DNA from: an uncultured Clostridia bacterium
GTDB lineage: Bacteria; Bacillota; Clostridia; Oscillospirales; Ruminococcaceae
Assembly: GCA_947168885.1 (NCBI GenBank)
Contig: CAMVNQ010000003.1
Location: 1-64,000, forward strand
Direction of reading: 5' to 3'
DNA: 64,000 bases
The notes under the pieces were generated by a model. That model saw only the letters and a list, made by a program, of their open reading frames with translations, searched no databases and was not told where the DNA came from. Of the stretch, positions 37,530 to 47,335 are shown in pieces (position 1 is the stretch's first letter; each line of letters begins with the position of its first letter). The position numbers were made by a program, and so were the translations under genes.

Positions 37530-38621
37530 TCAGTCGGTAAATATCTGTACCCAGTAAACGTAGCTGCCGGCTTTATAAACGCCGATACCGACCCTTCCAA
37601 AGCTCGTGGAGAGAATATTGTTTCTGTGTCCGCGTGAGTTCATCCATTTTTCCATGACTTCCGCCGGAGTAAACATAGTATTCATGCCCTTAGCAATATT
37701 CTCACCCACCGCATTACGGATAATACCATAATCATCAAGCACCGTGAAACAATCCTTACCGTCCGGGCGGAAATGGCTGTATTGCTTTTCAAGCTCCTTT
37801 GCCCTTACCGCTGCTGCCGCACAAAGCATAGAATCGAGCGTGAGCTTCGATACGCCGACTTTCGTGCGCTCTTCGTTAATGATGCGCAGAACGCCGTCTA
37901 TATCGGATTCGGCAGGCTGTACGGGCTCTTCGTAAGTGTCGCCGCTCTGATCGTCGGTGATATTATCGCCTGTCTCAACGTCTATGTATCCTGTAAGATC
38001 GACAGTCTCGTCCGGATCGGAGGCGGAAGGCTCCGGCTGTGTCGTGACGGCAGTCGCCGGCTTCTTCACGGTGTACTGCGTGATCTTGCTGTTATTCATG
38101 TTTTTCTTGAAGGCGCGCGCTCTTATGACCGTACCGACCTTGCATTTTATCGCGCCGGTGTAGAGCTTTGACTTCTTCGTAGGCTTGCTTCCGTCGGTGG
38201 TGTAGTATATCTTCGCGCCCGGTGTCGCGGACGTGAGTGTGACGTAAACACTGTTTCCGGACGAGGTAACGGACGTCTTCGGTCTTCTGACGCGGGGCTT
38301 TATCACGATATTGAGCGATGCGACTTTCTTGTTGTTCTTCGTATATTCAACGACTCTGATGAAAGACATGGACTTCGCCGCGAGAACATTCTTGTAGCGT
38401 GTTGACTTTCTTGTCGCCGCAGTTCCGTCGGTGGTGTAGTATATCTTGTTCGTGCTGTTCCGGGGGATAAGTTTCAGATATACATAGTTTCCCGAGTATC
38501 CGACCTTATACTTCACCTGTGACGCTGCGGATGCGTTCACGGGCGGGATCAGGACAAGCGATGCCGCTGCCACGAATAAAACGAGAAGTAACGAAATAAC
38601 TCTTTTCAAAGCCGTGCTCAT
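37530..38621 (-). CDS. Secreted CAP-domain protein with CHB_HEX_C-like repeats
   Basis: Signal peptide; KIYYTTDGSKPTKKSKLYTG; CAP domain ...KELEKQYSHFRPDG...GENIAKG...W.NSRGHRNNIL. Confidence 0.87.
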   Translation of the reverse strand: MSTALKRVISLLLVLFVAAASLVLIPPVNASAASQVKYKVGYSGNYVYLKLIPRNSTNKIYYTTDGTAATRKSTRYKNVLAAKSMSFIRVVEYTKNNKKVASLNIVIKPRVRRPKTSVTSSGNSVYVTLTSATPGAKIYYTTDGSKPTKKSKLYTGAIKCKVGTVIRARAFKKNMNNSKITQYTVKKPATAVTTQPEPSASDPDETVDLTGYIDVETGDNITDDQSGDTYEEPVQPAESDIDGVLRIINEERTKVGVSKLTLDSMLCAAAAVRAKELEKQYSHFRPDGKDCFTVLDDYGIIRNAVGENIAKGMNTMFTPAEVMEKWMNSRGHRNNILSTSFGRVGIGVYKAGSYVYWVQIFTD

Positions 38622-38669
38622 ATCATTTTCCCTCCGCTGATAGCCTTATATTATATCGCTTAATATCGC

Positions 38670-39623
38670 TTATTGTCTCTTGAAAAGCTGTACCCAGTAA
38701 TGGATACCGTTCGCATAGTAATGCCCGATGCCGATGCTGTCGAAATCCTCATTCAGAAGTGCCGCTCTGTGCGATTCCGATGCCATCCACGCCGCGACAG
38801 CCTGTGCTGCGGTAGTCTGCTTTCTTGCTATGTTCTCGCCGCGCACGGTAAAGGATATACCGAGCTCGTCAAATATCTCGACACCTCTTGTTCCGTCGGG
38901 TCGCTTGTGGTCGTAGAGTGTCGCGAGCTCCTTTGCTCTTGTTTCCGCAGCCGCGCAAAGCTCCGGGTCGAGTATGAGATCGGACGAACCGTGTGCCCTG
39001 CGCTCTTCGTTGGTGAGCTTAAACACATCGCTGACCTCTGCCGAGGGCTTGAAATCGAGCGCTTCCGGCGTCACGCTGAATGTTACGACCTTGCTTGCGG
39101 TCATTCCGCTCTTGTAAGCGCGCGCGGAAACGACCGTACCTGCGGTATAGGGTACCGGTCCGGTGTAGAGCGAAGACTTCTTCGTAGGCTCGGAACCGTC
39201 GGTGGTATAGTATATCTTGGCGCCCTTGACAGCTGTTATCTTCACATACTTCTTTCCGTCAACAGTAACAAGTCCGGTATCGGGAGCCTGGACACGCGGC
39301 TTTATCGTTATCTTGAGGGACGCGGCACGCTTTCCGCTCTTGTCGAGCTCTATCGCCTTTACAGTGACTTTTTTCGATGCCTTTATGGCTCCGGTAAGCA
39401 CCTTTGACTTAGCTGTCGGGGTCTTTCCGTTCGTCGTGTAGTATATCGTATCCGCGCTGTCCTTAGGCTCGATAGTGAGATAAACGTACTTTCCCTCATA
39501 TCTCAGCCTGTAGCCGAGCGAATACTCCGCGGACGCGTTCACGGGCGGTATCAGCACAAACGCCGAAACTGCGATGAACATAACGAGAAGAAGCGAAATG
39601 ATTCGTTTAATAGCTGTTGACAT
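38670..39623 (-). CDS. Secreted CAP-domain protein with CHB_HEX_C-like repeats (paralogue)
   Basis: KIYYTTDGSEPTKKSSLYTG; GENIARKQTTAAQAVAAWMASESHRAALL; start MSTAIKR at 39623. Confidence 0.87.
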   Translation of the reverse strand: MSTAIKRIISLLLVMFIAVSAFVLIPPVNASAEYSLGYRLRYEGKYVYLTIEPKDSADTIYYTTNGKTPTAKSKVLTGAIKASKKVTVKAIELDKSGKRAASLKITIKPRVQAPDTGLVTVDGKKYVKITAVKGAKIYYTTDGSEPTKKSSLYTGPVPYTAGTVVSARAYKSGMTASKVVTFSVTPEALDFKPSAEVSDVFKLTNEERRAHGSSDLILDPELCAAAETRAKELATLYDHKRPDGTRGVEIFDELGISFTVRGENIARKQTTAAQAVAAWMASESHRAALLNEDFDSIGIGHYYANGIHYWVQLFKRQ

Positions 39624-39638
39624 AAGATCTGCCTCCAT

Positions 39639-40907
39639 TCAGCGGTCTATTCTTCTGCATTCCATATAAAATCTCTTGTCGGCGGCGTGTCCCATTGAGA
39701 ACGTCTTTCTCGGGAGAGCGCCGTCCTTGATTACTGTCCTGAACAGCTCGGATTTCTGCATATCCGGCAGGATAAAGCCGACGGTGTTGTCCTTGCGCGA
39801 GAGCTGCTTGACAACGTCTGCGCCGTGAATGTAGTCCACCTTGCCGCCGTTCTCGGCGATATAGCCGTCGATGAAGTCCTGCAAGCTTCCGACAGAAAGC
39901 TCTGAGGTCGGATAATGTATGTAGCCGAGACGCTCTGTGCCCTTGATGACGGAGATAACGCGCTGATTTGAAAGCGTGTTGTTAAGACCGAGCTTTTCTT
40001 CCGCCGCAGCCATGAATTTCTGCGGATCAACGCCCATGACTATGCGCTGGATAGCCTCGAAGCGGATCGCGGGGCTGTGGAGATTTACTATTTCCGCGAG
40101 AGCATATCTTGCGGGGTGGTTCGAGAAGTCCTTATCGGGGTTCGCGGCTTTGAGACGCTCATAGTATTCCTTCGCCGTGGCAAGTGAGTGGTTGCCGTCG
40201 CCGACAGCGAAAAGAAGTGTCGGATAGCCGGAGATACCGTACTTGCGGTTGAAAGCGGCATTGTCGTTGAGCTTTTCAAGAGCCTCGGTAACATTCTCTT
40301 TTTCCTTTTCTCCGAGCAGATAGCCCTTTATGCGTCCGCCGCCCTCCATGAGCGGGGTATCGTAAACAGGCTTAGAGTGTTCCTTTATCGCGGAGCAGGG
40401 CTCTATGACCGTCTTTTCGACGTCATCGATGAGCACGAGAACGTGGGGAAGCTCGATCTTCGCGCCGAGACGCACCTGAAGACGCGGGGGTATGCGCTCG
40501 GGTACGGTAGCCTCTGTCGCACGGACAAGAGAACTGCTTCCGACGTGATAATCATACCGTTCGAGGTCGATAGCGCCGACAATACCCTTACGTACCATAC
40601 CGTCGGACTGTACGCGCTCGACATATATCATCGCGTCGCTGTAATAAGCAAAAAACCCGCTTTCGAGCATAGAACGCATATTGTCGTGGATCCTGTCTAT
40701 GCGCTTATCGACATCGGGCTCTTCAAGATAGACCTCGGGCAGTATCAGTCCGAGTGTCGAGGGCTCGTCGCCGATACGCTTCTCAACTCTCGCCCAGTAT
40801 TCGGGCTCACCTGTGTACTGGTCGCAGGCAGCAACCGCCCATTTTTCCATGTTCGCTTTTGCAGGCAGCAGTATATCTGCCGCACGAAACGCTGTTTCCA
40901 TAATCAT
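39639..40907 (-). CDS. DUF1015 family protein
   Basis: AACDQYTGEPEYW, FAVGDGNHSLATAK. Confidence 0.85.
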   Translation of the reverse strand: MIMETAFRAADILLPAKANMEKWAVAACDQYTGEPEYWARVEKRIGDEPSTLGLILPEVYLEEPDVDKRIDRIHDNMRSMLESGFFAYYSDAMIYVERVQSDGMVRKGIVGAIDLERYDYHVGSSSLVRATEATVPERIPPRLQVRLGAKIELPHVLVLIDDVEKTVIEPCSAIKEHSKPVYDTPLMEGGGRIKGYLLGEKEKENVTEALEKLNDNAAFNRKYGISGYPTLLFAVGDGNHSLATAKEYYERLKAANPDKDFSNHPARYALAEIVNLHSPAIRFEAIQRIVMGVDPQKFMAAAEEKLGLNNTLSNQRVISVIKGTERLGYIHYPTSELSVGSLQDFIDGYIAENGGKVDYIHGADVVKQLSRKDNTVGFILPDMQKSELFRTVIKDGALPRKTFSMGHAADKRFYMECRRIDR

Positions 40908-41135
40908 ACCTCCGGAATGTAAGCATATATATGTTAATTATAACACATATTTATATACAATGCAACATTTTTTTGAAATTTAATCCATACAGGAACCGCC
41001 GCTCTGACGCTTCAAGCCGGGAAGCGAATGAAAGGCAGATGCCGGCTTTACATATTTTACAATTCTCCGCGCAGTTTCACCGATTGTAACCAAAATGTTA
41101 CCATTTGTATAATATGCCAAATTTGCTCACAGGTA

Positions 41136-41164
41136 TTGAAAAATGTTTGAAAATTTGATATAAT
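41136..41164 (+). promoter_or_regulatory. Putative sigma-A promoter
   Basis: TTGAAA-17-TATAAT upstream of EAL gene. Confidence 0.7.
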
Positions 41165-41237
41165 ACCAGTAGCACTTTGGATATGTTATGCCAAAACTGC
41201 GTTATGCAGACATTTTTTCAGGACAGGAGATGTTTAT

Positions 41238-42506
41238 ATGCCCGACAGTTTAACAGGTTTGATGGGATTTGAAGAGTTCCTGTCACAGGCAGGTGCGGAA
41301 ATATGCAGCAACCAAAAGCCGTATCTCATCGCGGCGGCAGATGTCGGCGATTTCCACTATATAAACACCGAATACGGATACGACATCGGCGATACCGTTC
41401 TCAAGGATATAGGCGATTTTCTGCGTATGTTCCTGCCGAATATGGTGTGCGGCTGCCGAAGCCATTCCGACCACTTCATCGCCCTTATATGCATCCAGGA
41501 CGTTGACAGCGAGCGCGTTTTCCGCGAAGTCAAGCGTCTGAAGGAGCTTCTCAAGAACATAGTCGCAAAAAACGCAAAGGGCGTATCGCCGAACCTTAAC
41601 GTCGGGATATACTTCCTGAGCGAAAATGAAAACAACATAGTTGCCGCGGTCGATAAGGCGAATATCGCCAGACGTACCTGCAAGGGCAACTATAATCTCC
41701 CCTGTGTGGTTTACTCGGAGCATTTAATGGATCTTAAAGAAAACAGCGCAAAAATACTGCCGATATTCGACGATTCATTCAGAAAAGAGTCTATACGCGT
41801 TTATCTCCAGCCCAAGATCTCTTCGGAAACAAAGAAACTTGTCGGAGCCGAGGCGCTCTCGCGCCTTGTTGACGCGGAAGGCAACATCATACCGCCGACA
41901 AAGTTCATCGCGGCACTCGAAAAGACCGGAAAGATCGTCGATCTCGACTTCTACGTCCTCACGTTCGTCTGTAAGCTTATCAGAAAGTGGATAGACGCGG
42001 GCATAGAGCCGGTGACTATCTCTTTCAACCTCAGCCGTGTGCACTTCTACAACGCGTCCGTTGTCGAGGATATATGCAAGCTTGCGGAACAGTACAACGT
42101 CCCGCCGCAGTATATCGAGATAGAAGTCACCGAGTCGGTATTCTTTGAAGCATCGGAAATGATCGTCTCGAAAGTCCATAAACTCCGCGAATACGGCTTC
42201 AAGGTCAGCGTTGACGACTTCGGCACGGGCTACTCGTCACTGAGCCTTATCGGCGTTCTGCCTGTCGATGTCGTAAAGCTCGACAAAAGCTTCGTCAAGG
42301 AAAGCCTTAAATCAGAGCGCGGAAACGAGCTCATGAAGGGCGTTATCAGGATACTCAACGAAATACAGCTTGAGATCGTGTGTGAAGGTGTCGAGACCCA
42401 CGAAGAAGAAAAGATCGTCACAAGCTACGGCTGCGACGAGATACAGGGCTACCTTTACGACAAGCCCATCCCGACCGACGAATTTGAGAACAAATACATA
42501 CACTGA
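41238..42506 (+). CDS. Degenerate GGDEF + EAL domain protein
   Basis: GGDEF site reads RSHSDHF; EAL site AEALSRL, EVTES, DDFGTGYSSL, KLDKSF, CEGVET. Confidence 0.9.
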   Translation: MPDSLTGLMGFEEFLSQAGAEICSNQKPYLIAAADVGDFHYINTEYGYDIGDTVLKDIGDFLRMFLPNMVCGCRSHSDHFIALICIQDVDSERVFREVKRLKELLKNIVAKNAKGVSPNLNVGIYFLSENENNIVAAVDKANIARRTCKGNYNLPCVVYSEHLMDLKENSAKILPIFDDSFRKESIRVYLQPKISSETKKLVGAEALSRLVDAEGNIIPPTKFIAALEKTGKIVDLDFYVLTFVCKLIRKWIDAGIEPVTISFNLSRVHFYNASVVEDICKLAEQYNVPPQYIEIEVTESVFFEASEMIVSKVHKLREYGFKVSVDDFGTGYSSLSLIGVLPVDVVKLDKSFVKESLKSERGNELMKGVIRILNEIQLEIVCEGVETHEEEKIVTSYGCDEIQGYLYDKPIPTDEFENKYIH

Positions 42507-42534
42507 CAGGCCGAAGACTTGTAATTATTCATAA

Positions 42535-42695
42535 GGCAATACCGCACAAATAGACGCACGCATCTTGCTTGCATATTATTCCGTCATCTTGACCAAATTT
42601 TCCTTGACTTGCGTCAGCAAGCCTGCGTCAAATTTAGCCAATCTGACGAAAAATCTGACTGCGCAATCTCCGCACGCTCTTTGTGCGGTATAGCC
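42535..42695. mobile_element. 161-bp MITE-like element, 16-bp TIRs, ATAA target duplication
   Basis: GGCAATACCGCACAAA ... reverse complement GGCTATACCGCACAAA; flanked both sides by ATAA. Confidence 0.8.
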
Positions 42696-42748
42696 ATAAT
42701 TGTCGCTGCCGCCTCCGGCAGCAGATCCGAATTGTGACAAAAATACAA

Positions 42749-42793
42749 AACTGTGCACAGACCCGCCGATAGGGTCGTGTGCACAGTATTTTA
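42749..42793 (-). terminator. Hairpin terminator downstream of pyrE
   Basis: ctgtgcacagaccc..gggtcgtgtgcacag with A/T-rich flanks. Confidence 0.6.
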
Positions 42794-42835
42794 ATTATCA
42801 TCGCGTAAGGTGATACCACAGTTGTGTATCAGGTC

Positions 42836-43495
42836 TTAAGCTTTTGCTCCGTACTGCTCGCGGTAGGCTTTCATAGCGTCGAGGTACTGCTTTCCGTCAA
42901 CGATGCCGTTTTCGATAGCGTCGATGATGTCGTTTATCGTAACGATAGAGCAGACTTTCACGCCGAATTCCTTATAAGCGGACTGGACAGCGCTCATATC
43001 GCTGTCGAGAGCCTTTTCCATGCGGTCAACGGTGATGACCATACCTGTGATGTTCACGTCAGCAGCGCCTTTGAGCTTCGGGAGCACCTCACGCAGTGCC
43101 TTTCCGGAGGTCATAACGTCCTCGATTATGACTACCTTTTCGCCGTCGGTGAGCTGTTTTCCTACGAACATACCGCCTTCGCCGTGATCCTTGGCTTCCT
43201 TTCTGTCGAAGCAGTAGTTCACCTCCATGCCGTACTTTTCGTAAAGTGCGACAGCCGCGCTTACTGCGAGCGGTATGCCCTTGTACGCGGGTCCGAAGAG
43301 GGTGTCGGCTTCGAGACCGTTTTCCTTGATGCACTCGGCATAGTATTTTCCGAGCTCGGCAAGGTGCTTTCCGGTCTTATAGTTGCCGGTGTTGATGAAA
43401 TAGGGTGCTTTTCTGCCGCTCTTGAGGGTGAAGTCGCCGAACGTGAGCACTCCGCAGTCTGCCATGAATTTAATGAAACTTTCTTTGTAAGTCAT
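42836..43495 (-). CDS. pyrE: Orotate phosphoribosyltransferase
   Basis: MTYKESFIKFMADCGVLTFGDFTLKSGRKAPYF, VVIIEDVMTSGKAL; start at 43495 rather than 43720. Confidence 0.93.
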   Translation of the reverse strand: MTYKESFIKFMADCGVLTFGDFTLKSGRKAPYFINTGNYKTGKHLAELGKYYAECIKENGLEADTLFGPAYKGIPLAVSAAVALYEKYGMEVNYCFDRKEAKDHGEGGMFVGKQLTDGEKVVIIEDVMTSGKALREVLPKLKGAADVNITGMVITVDRMEKALDSDMSAVQSAYKEFGVKVCSIVTINDIIDAIENGIVDGKQYLDAMKAYREQYGAKA

Positions 43496-43599
43496 AGTTT
43501 TCGTTCCTTTCGCGAAAAATTTATCAATAGCATTATAACATTTTTCTGCGGATTTTGCAATAGCCCGAGCCAAAGTATTTCGTAACGCAAAGAATAACG

Positions 43600-43790
43600 A
43601 CCGCGAGGCTGAATTGCGCCCTTTGATGAATGTAGCATTCAAAATTCGAATAATCTCTGGACTGCGAGGCTGAATTGCGTCCCTTGATGAATGTAACATA
43701 CGGACTGGGTGCAGCGTCACGCTGCCGCGACACGCAATCCGTATGTTACTCTCTGCGAAATGTAAGTTTCTGCCTCGATGTCGTTATATA
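43600..43790. repeat. Intergenic repeat cluster (direct repeats GCGAGGCTGAATTGCG..CCTTTGATGAATGTA and inverted repeat around TACGGACT)
   Basis: Two direct copies ~65 bp apart, followed by acatacggact...aatccgtatgt hairpin. Confidence 0.7.
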
Positions 43791-43820
43791 CTGCAAATTA
43801 CATGTCAGAAGGAGAAAAGT

Positions 43821-44168
43821 ATGCTGTTTTTCAGGAAAAAAGAAAAAGACGCGCCGTCTAATGAGAAGAAAGCGGCAAAGGCAATGCCGAAAACAAAAAA
43901 AGTGCAGTTCCTTCCGGTAAAGATACCGGAGCTCACCACACTTCTGAACGGTGACCTTTACGAGCTCACAAAGCTCGAACCCGTCAATTACTACGCGTCA
44001 AAGGACTCGTATCTCCAATGCACGTTCTTCTACAATGAGGATTACAGCGAGGTCTATTTCGTCGTCGAACAGTATGACAACGATTTTCTGCGCGCCTCGA
44101 CCCCGTACTATAAAGCGGACTACGAGCTCATGCGCAGGACTGTCATAAAATTCGGTCAGCGTATTTAA
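43821..44168 (+). CDS. Hypothetical protein
   Basis: MLFFRKKEKDAPSNEKKAAKAM...; RBS AGAAGGAG upstream. Confidence 0.65.
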   Translation: MLFFRKKEKDAPSNEKKAAKAMPKTKKVQFLPVKIPELTTLLNGDLYELTKLEPVNYYASKDSYLQCTFFYNEDYSEVYFVVEQYDNDFLRASTPYYKADYELMRRTVIKFGQRI

Positions 44169-44725
44169 TTGCGCAGGACATAGAACATCACGCGTTTTTC
44201 GATGTCCTCGGCTTTCTCGCTGCAAATGAGGTAGTACACATCGTTGATGCTTCCTACTATCGCCGCGTCAGCCGCAGCCACCTGCTGCGGGTAGAACGCC
44301 GCCTTCTCGCGAAGGTCGTCCCGCCGCTTCTCAAGCATCTGCGTGATGAGATTACCGTTCCTGCTCTGGGCGCGTATAAGCGTAAACTCGAACAGGTCAG
44401 TACTTATCATCTGCATATAGACACAGTAGTCGTCCGCAAGGCTCATGTCATATCCGAGTACGTCCGTAAGCATCACATCATCTGTGACCTCCATTGTGTT
44501 CGGTATATCGTCCTTGTGGTCGGCAAGCGTCTTTTCCGCTATCTCGGCACAGGTTATGATGTACTTTTTCAGTTCGCCCGCCGTGGTCGTTTCCGCAGGA
44601 GCAGACGTTGTCTCCCCGGTCATGGTATTGTGCACGACCTCGGTCGGCTTTTCGTTTTTTTCGCCGCAGCCCGCCAGCAGCATTGCCGCAGCCGTTAATG
44701 CAGCGGCTGTTTTTATTTTCCGCAT
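44165..44725 (-). CDS. DUF4358-type lipoprotein
   Basis: Lipobox LLAGCG; DUF4358-like C-terminus. Confidence 0.75.
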   Translation of the reverse strand: MRKIKTAAALTAAAMLLAGCGEKNEKPTEVVHNTMTGETTSAPAETTTAGELKKYIITCAEIAEKTLADHKDDIPNTMEVTDDVMLTDVLGYDMSLADDYCVYMQMISTDLFEFTLIRAQSRNGNLITQMLEKRRDDLREKAAFYPQQVAAADAAIVGSINDVYYLICSEKAEDIEKRVMFYVLRN

Positions 44726-44726
44726 T

Positions 44727-45836
44727 TTACTTCTCCGTGAATTTATCCGGCAGCTCGCCCGTGAACGACGGAAGGCTTTTAAGCGTCACGACACTTCCGT
44801 CCGCGAATGTGGAGCGCAAAAAGCTTCCCTTCATGTACTTTCCTGACTTCTTCGCCTTTCCGTCCGCGTCAAGCACCGGATGATGCTTTTCGTCCATTTC
44901 GTAGGTGAAGCTTCCCCACCACGGGAGCCACCAGAGCCACATCGCCCCGTCCTTCCGCATTTCTTCCGGCGCGGGGATATATCCGCATTCCGACAGGGTT
45001 ATCATCTTTCCGTGCGCAAGGGTGCGCATATACTCAAACCGCGCCTTCTGCGAAGAATGATCGTCTTCCTTCTCCGAATAGATGTCGTCGCCGACAATGT
45101 CAAATGTGTTCGGGTGAACGAGCATATCCTTATCCTGACCGTTCCAGACCCATATTATGTTTGTAAGCTTATGGTAATTCTCGATACGGTCGAATATCAT
45201 ATACCAGAGCTTTTTATACGCTTCGACGCTCGCACCGCCGTCGTTCTGCCGTTTTCCCCACCAGAACCACGAGCCGTTCGCTTCGTGAAGCGGACGGAAA
45301 AGCACGGGTATCCCCGCCTCGCCGAACCGCCAGAGCTCCGCGGCAGCCTTGTCTATCCGCGAGACAGCGAATTCATACTCCTTCGTACCGTATTCCACAG
45401 CTTTCAGGAGATCAAACGAAGTCTTGCGGTCATACGATGTGGTCTTATAGTAGAATGACCAGTCGCAGCCGCTCATATTGTCCATATCGTCCGGCGCGTA
45501 CCAGTGCCAGCACATCGTTATGATGCAGCCCGTCCTTTTCGCCCATTCTATCGCGCGGCTTACCTGATCGTCGCCGTGTTCCTTGTCCATGTCCATAAGG
45601 TCATAGCCGCGTATTGCGGGGAAATCGCCTGTCTCCGCGAGGTAAACATCATCTTCGTGCTCGGGGCGCTGGAGATACTGCTGACCGGAAAGGTGCTTTT
45701 TCCCATAAATGCTTCTGAGGTATCCAAACAGCTTTACGGCAGCCTCGTCCGCGTTCTCCGAAACGGGAGTCTCCGCATCAACGGGCTTGCTGTCAAGCTT
45801 TTTCATAAGTTTTTCAAGATCGGTTATATATTCCAT
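44727..45836 (-). CDS. GH26 family beta-mannanase, no signal peptide
   Basis: YGKKHLSGQQ, ITMCWHWYAP, PVLFRPLHEANGSWFWWG, ITLSECG. Confidence 0.88.
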   Translation of the reverse strand: MEYITDLEKLMKKLDSKPVDAETPVSENADEAAVKLFGYLRSIYGKKHLSGQQYLQRPEHEDDVYLAETGDFPAIRGYDLMDMDKEHGDDQVSRAIEWAKRTGCIITMCWHWYAPDDMDNMSGCDWSFYYKTTSYDRKTSFDLLKAVEYGTKEYEFAVSRIDKAAAELWRFGEAGIPVLFRPLHEANGSWFWWGKRQNDGGASVEAYKKLWYMIFDRIENYHKLTNIIWVWNGQDKDMLVHPNTFDIVGDDIYSEKEDDHSSQKARFEYMRTLAHGKMITLSECGYIPAPEEMRKDGAMWLWWLPWWGSFTYEMDEKHHPVLDADGKAKKSGKYMKGSFLRSTFADGSVVTLKSLPSFTGELPDKFTEK

Positions 45837-45886
45837 AATTCAATATCCGTAACAGTTGAGCCGAAGTGACCGGAACTTTGCGCTGT

Positions 45887-46678
45887 TCAGGCGTTGTCAA
45901 GCTCGTGCTTTTCCCTGAGGGTGCGAAGCGCGAGATAGATCGACGAACCTACAACAACGAAGATGCTGATGAACTGAGAGGTCGAGAGACCGAGAACAAA
46001 GCCGCGGTACTCGTCGCCGCGGAAATATTCGATAACGAAGCGGAAAACCGCGTAAAGCAGGAGATAAAGCGCGATCAGCCTGCCTTTCAGCCTGCCCTTT
46101 TTCAGCAGATACGAAAGCACGAAGAAGAGTATGAACTCATAGCCGGACTCAAAAAGCTGCACCGGAAGCCGTCTGACGCCGTTTGCGGACGAGTTGAGCG
46201 AGTGCGTGAAAACAAAGCCGAAGTCGCTCTCTATACCGTAGCAGCACCCGCCGAGAAAACAGCCTATCCGCCCGAAAGCATGGAACAGAGCTGCCGACGG
46301 CGCTGCGACATCGGTTATGAGCTCTCCGGGGTACTTGTTGACCTTTATGACGATGCCCGCGGCGATCATACCGCCGAAAAGCCCGCCGTAGAACACAAGA
46401 CCGCCGAAGATGGCGCCGATAAGCTTTATCGCAGTCCAGAGATCCTGTGCCTCAAAGATATAGTGCCAGTAATCAATCCTTGTGATACCGTAAAGTATCG
46501 CACCGCCTAGCATTATACCTATCGTCGAGAAGAGCATTACGATAAGCATGGGATAGTTCGAGCCGGTCAGCTTCCTGTATCTGACCATAGCTGTTATACC
46601 GGCGGCGAAAATGCCGACAGCAGCAGTCACCGCATAGCTGCTGATAAACGTACCGAATAAAGTAAAACCCGGAAACAT
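45887..46678 (-). CDS. lgt: Prolipoprotein diacylglyceryl transferase
   Basis: GGLFGGMIAAG, HAFGRIGCFLGGCCYG, RFVIEYFRGDEYRG. Confidence 0.92.
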   Translation of the reverse strand: MFPGFTLFGTFISSYAVTAAVGIFAAGITAMVRYRKLTGSNYPMLIVMLFSTIGIMLGGAILYGITRIDYWHYIFEAQDLWTAIKLIGAIFGGLVFYGGLFGGMIAAGIVIKVNKYPGELITDVAAPSAALFHAFGRIGCFLGGCCYGIESDFGFVFTHSLNSSANGVRRLPVQLFESGYEFILFFVLSYLLKKGRLKGRLIALYLLLYAVFRFVIEYFRGDEYRGFVLGLSTSQFISIFVVVGSSIYLALRTLREKHELDNA

Positions 46679-46766
46679 CGCAACACCTCATATCATAAAA
46701 ATGTTCCCTGCATTTAAGTGCAGGGAACATCGAAATGCATAACGACCGAAATGTATATCCGTGTTT

Positions 46767-47141
46767 TTATGATTTCATAGCCTCATTAAGAGCTTCACCG
46801 AAAGCGTTGCCGAAATCATTTGCCCACTTTTCGATCTCCTCGCCGTTATTTGCGATTGCGCTGTCGAGAGTGCTTCTCATCTGGTTGACAGCTATACAGC
46901 CAACAATGTCGCAGATACCGCAGATCGTACCGATAAGTCCGAATACCGCGCCGACGATGCCGCATACGAGACCTGCGATAGCCATACCGTTACCGCTCAT
47001 CTCCTTCATACCCATTGCTCCGAAGATAATAGCAACGACAGCAACAGCAAGGCTTATCAGACGAGCATAGGGGATGAATACGAGCACTATGCTGACTATA
47101 CCACAGACCATACCTACAATTGATTTGGTTTTTGTATCCAT
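46767..47141 (-). CDS. DUF4190-like small membrane protein
   Basis: MDTKTKSIVGMVCGIVSIVLVFI..., GMAIAGLVCGIVG. Confidence 0.75.
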   Translation of the reverse strand: MDTKTKSIVGMVCGIVSIVLVFIPYARLISLAVAVVAIIFGAMGMKEMSGNGMAIAGLVCGIVGAVFGLIGTICGICDIVGCIAVNQMRSTLDSAIANNGEEIEKWANDFGNAFGEALNEAMKS

Positions 47142-47335
47142 ATTGATCTCCTCCAAAAAACTGGTTCTTTCCGAACGGACTTTAGCAAATTATATCACAC
47201 AATAAAATGAATGTCAACAAATTGTGAAAAATATGTGAAAACGGCACAAAGCGGACATAGCCGCTGTCCGCTTATTGTGCATTTTGACATAGCAAATTAC
47301 CGTGCTATCGCTTTTATCCGACAGAGTGTCCGGTA

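Noticed and set aside
40980-41100. Possible c-di-GMP riboswitch upstream of the EAL gene
   Set aside because: An aagccgg...ccggctt hairpin exists but no recognisable GEMM core was seen; would need a covariance-model search.
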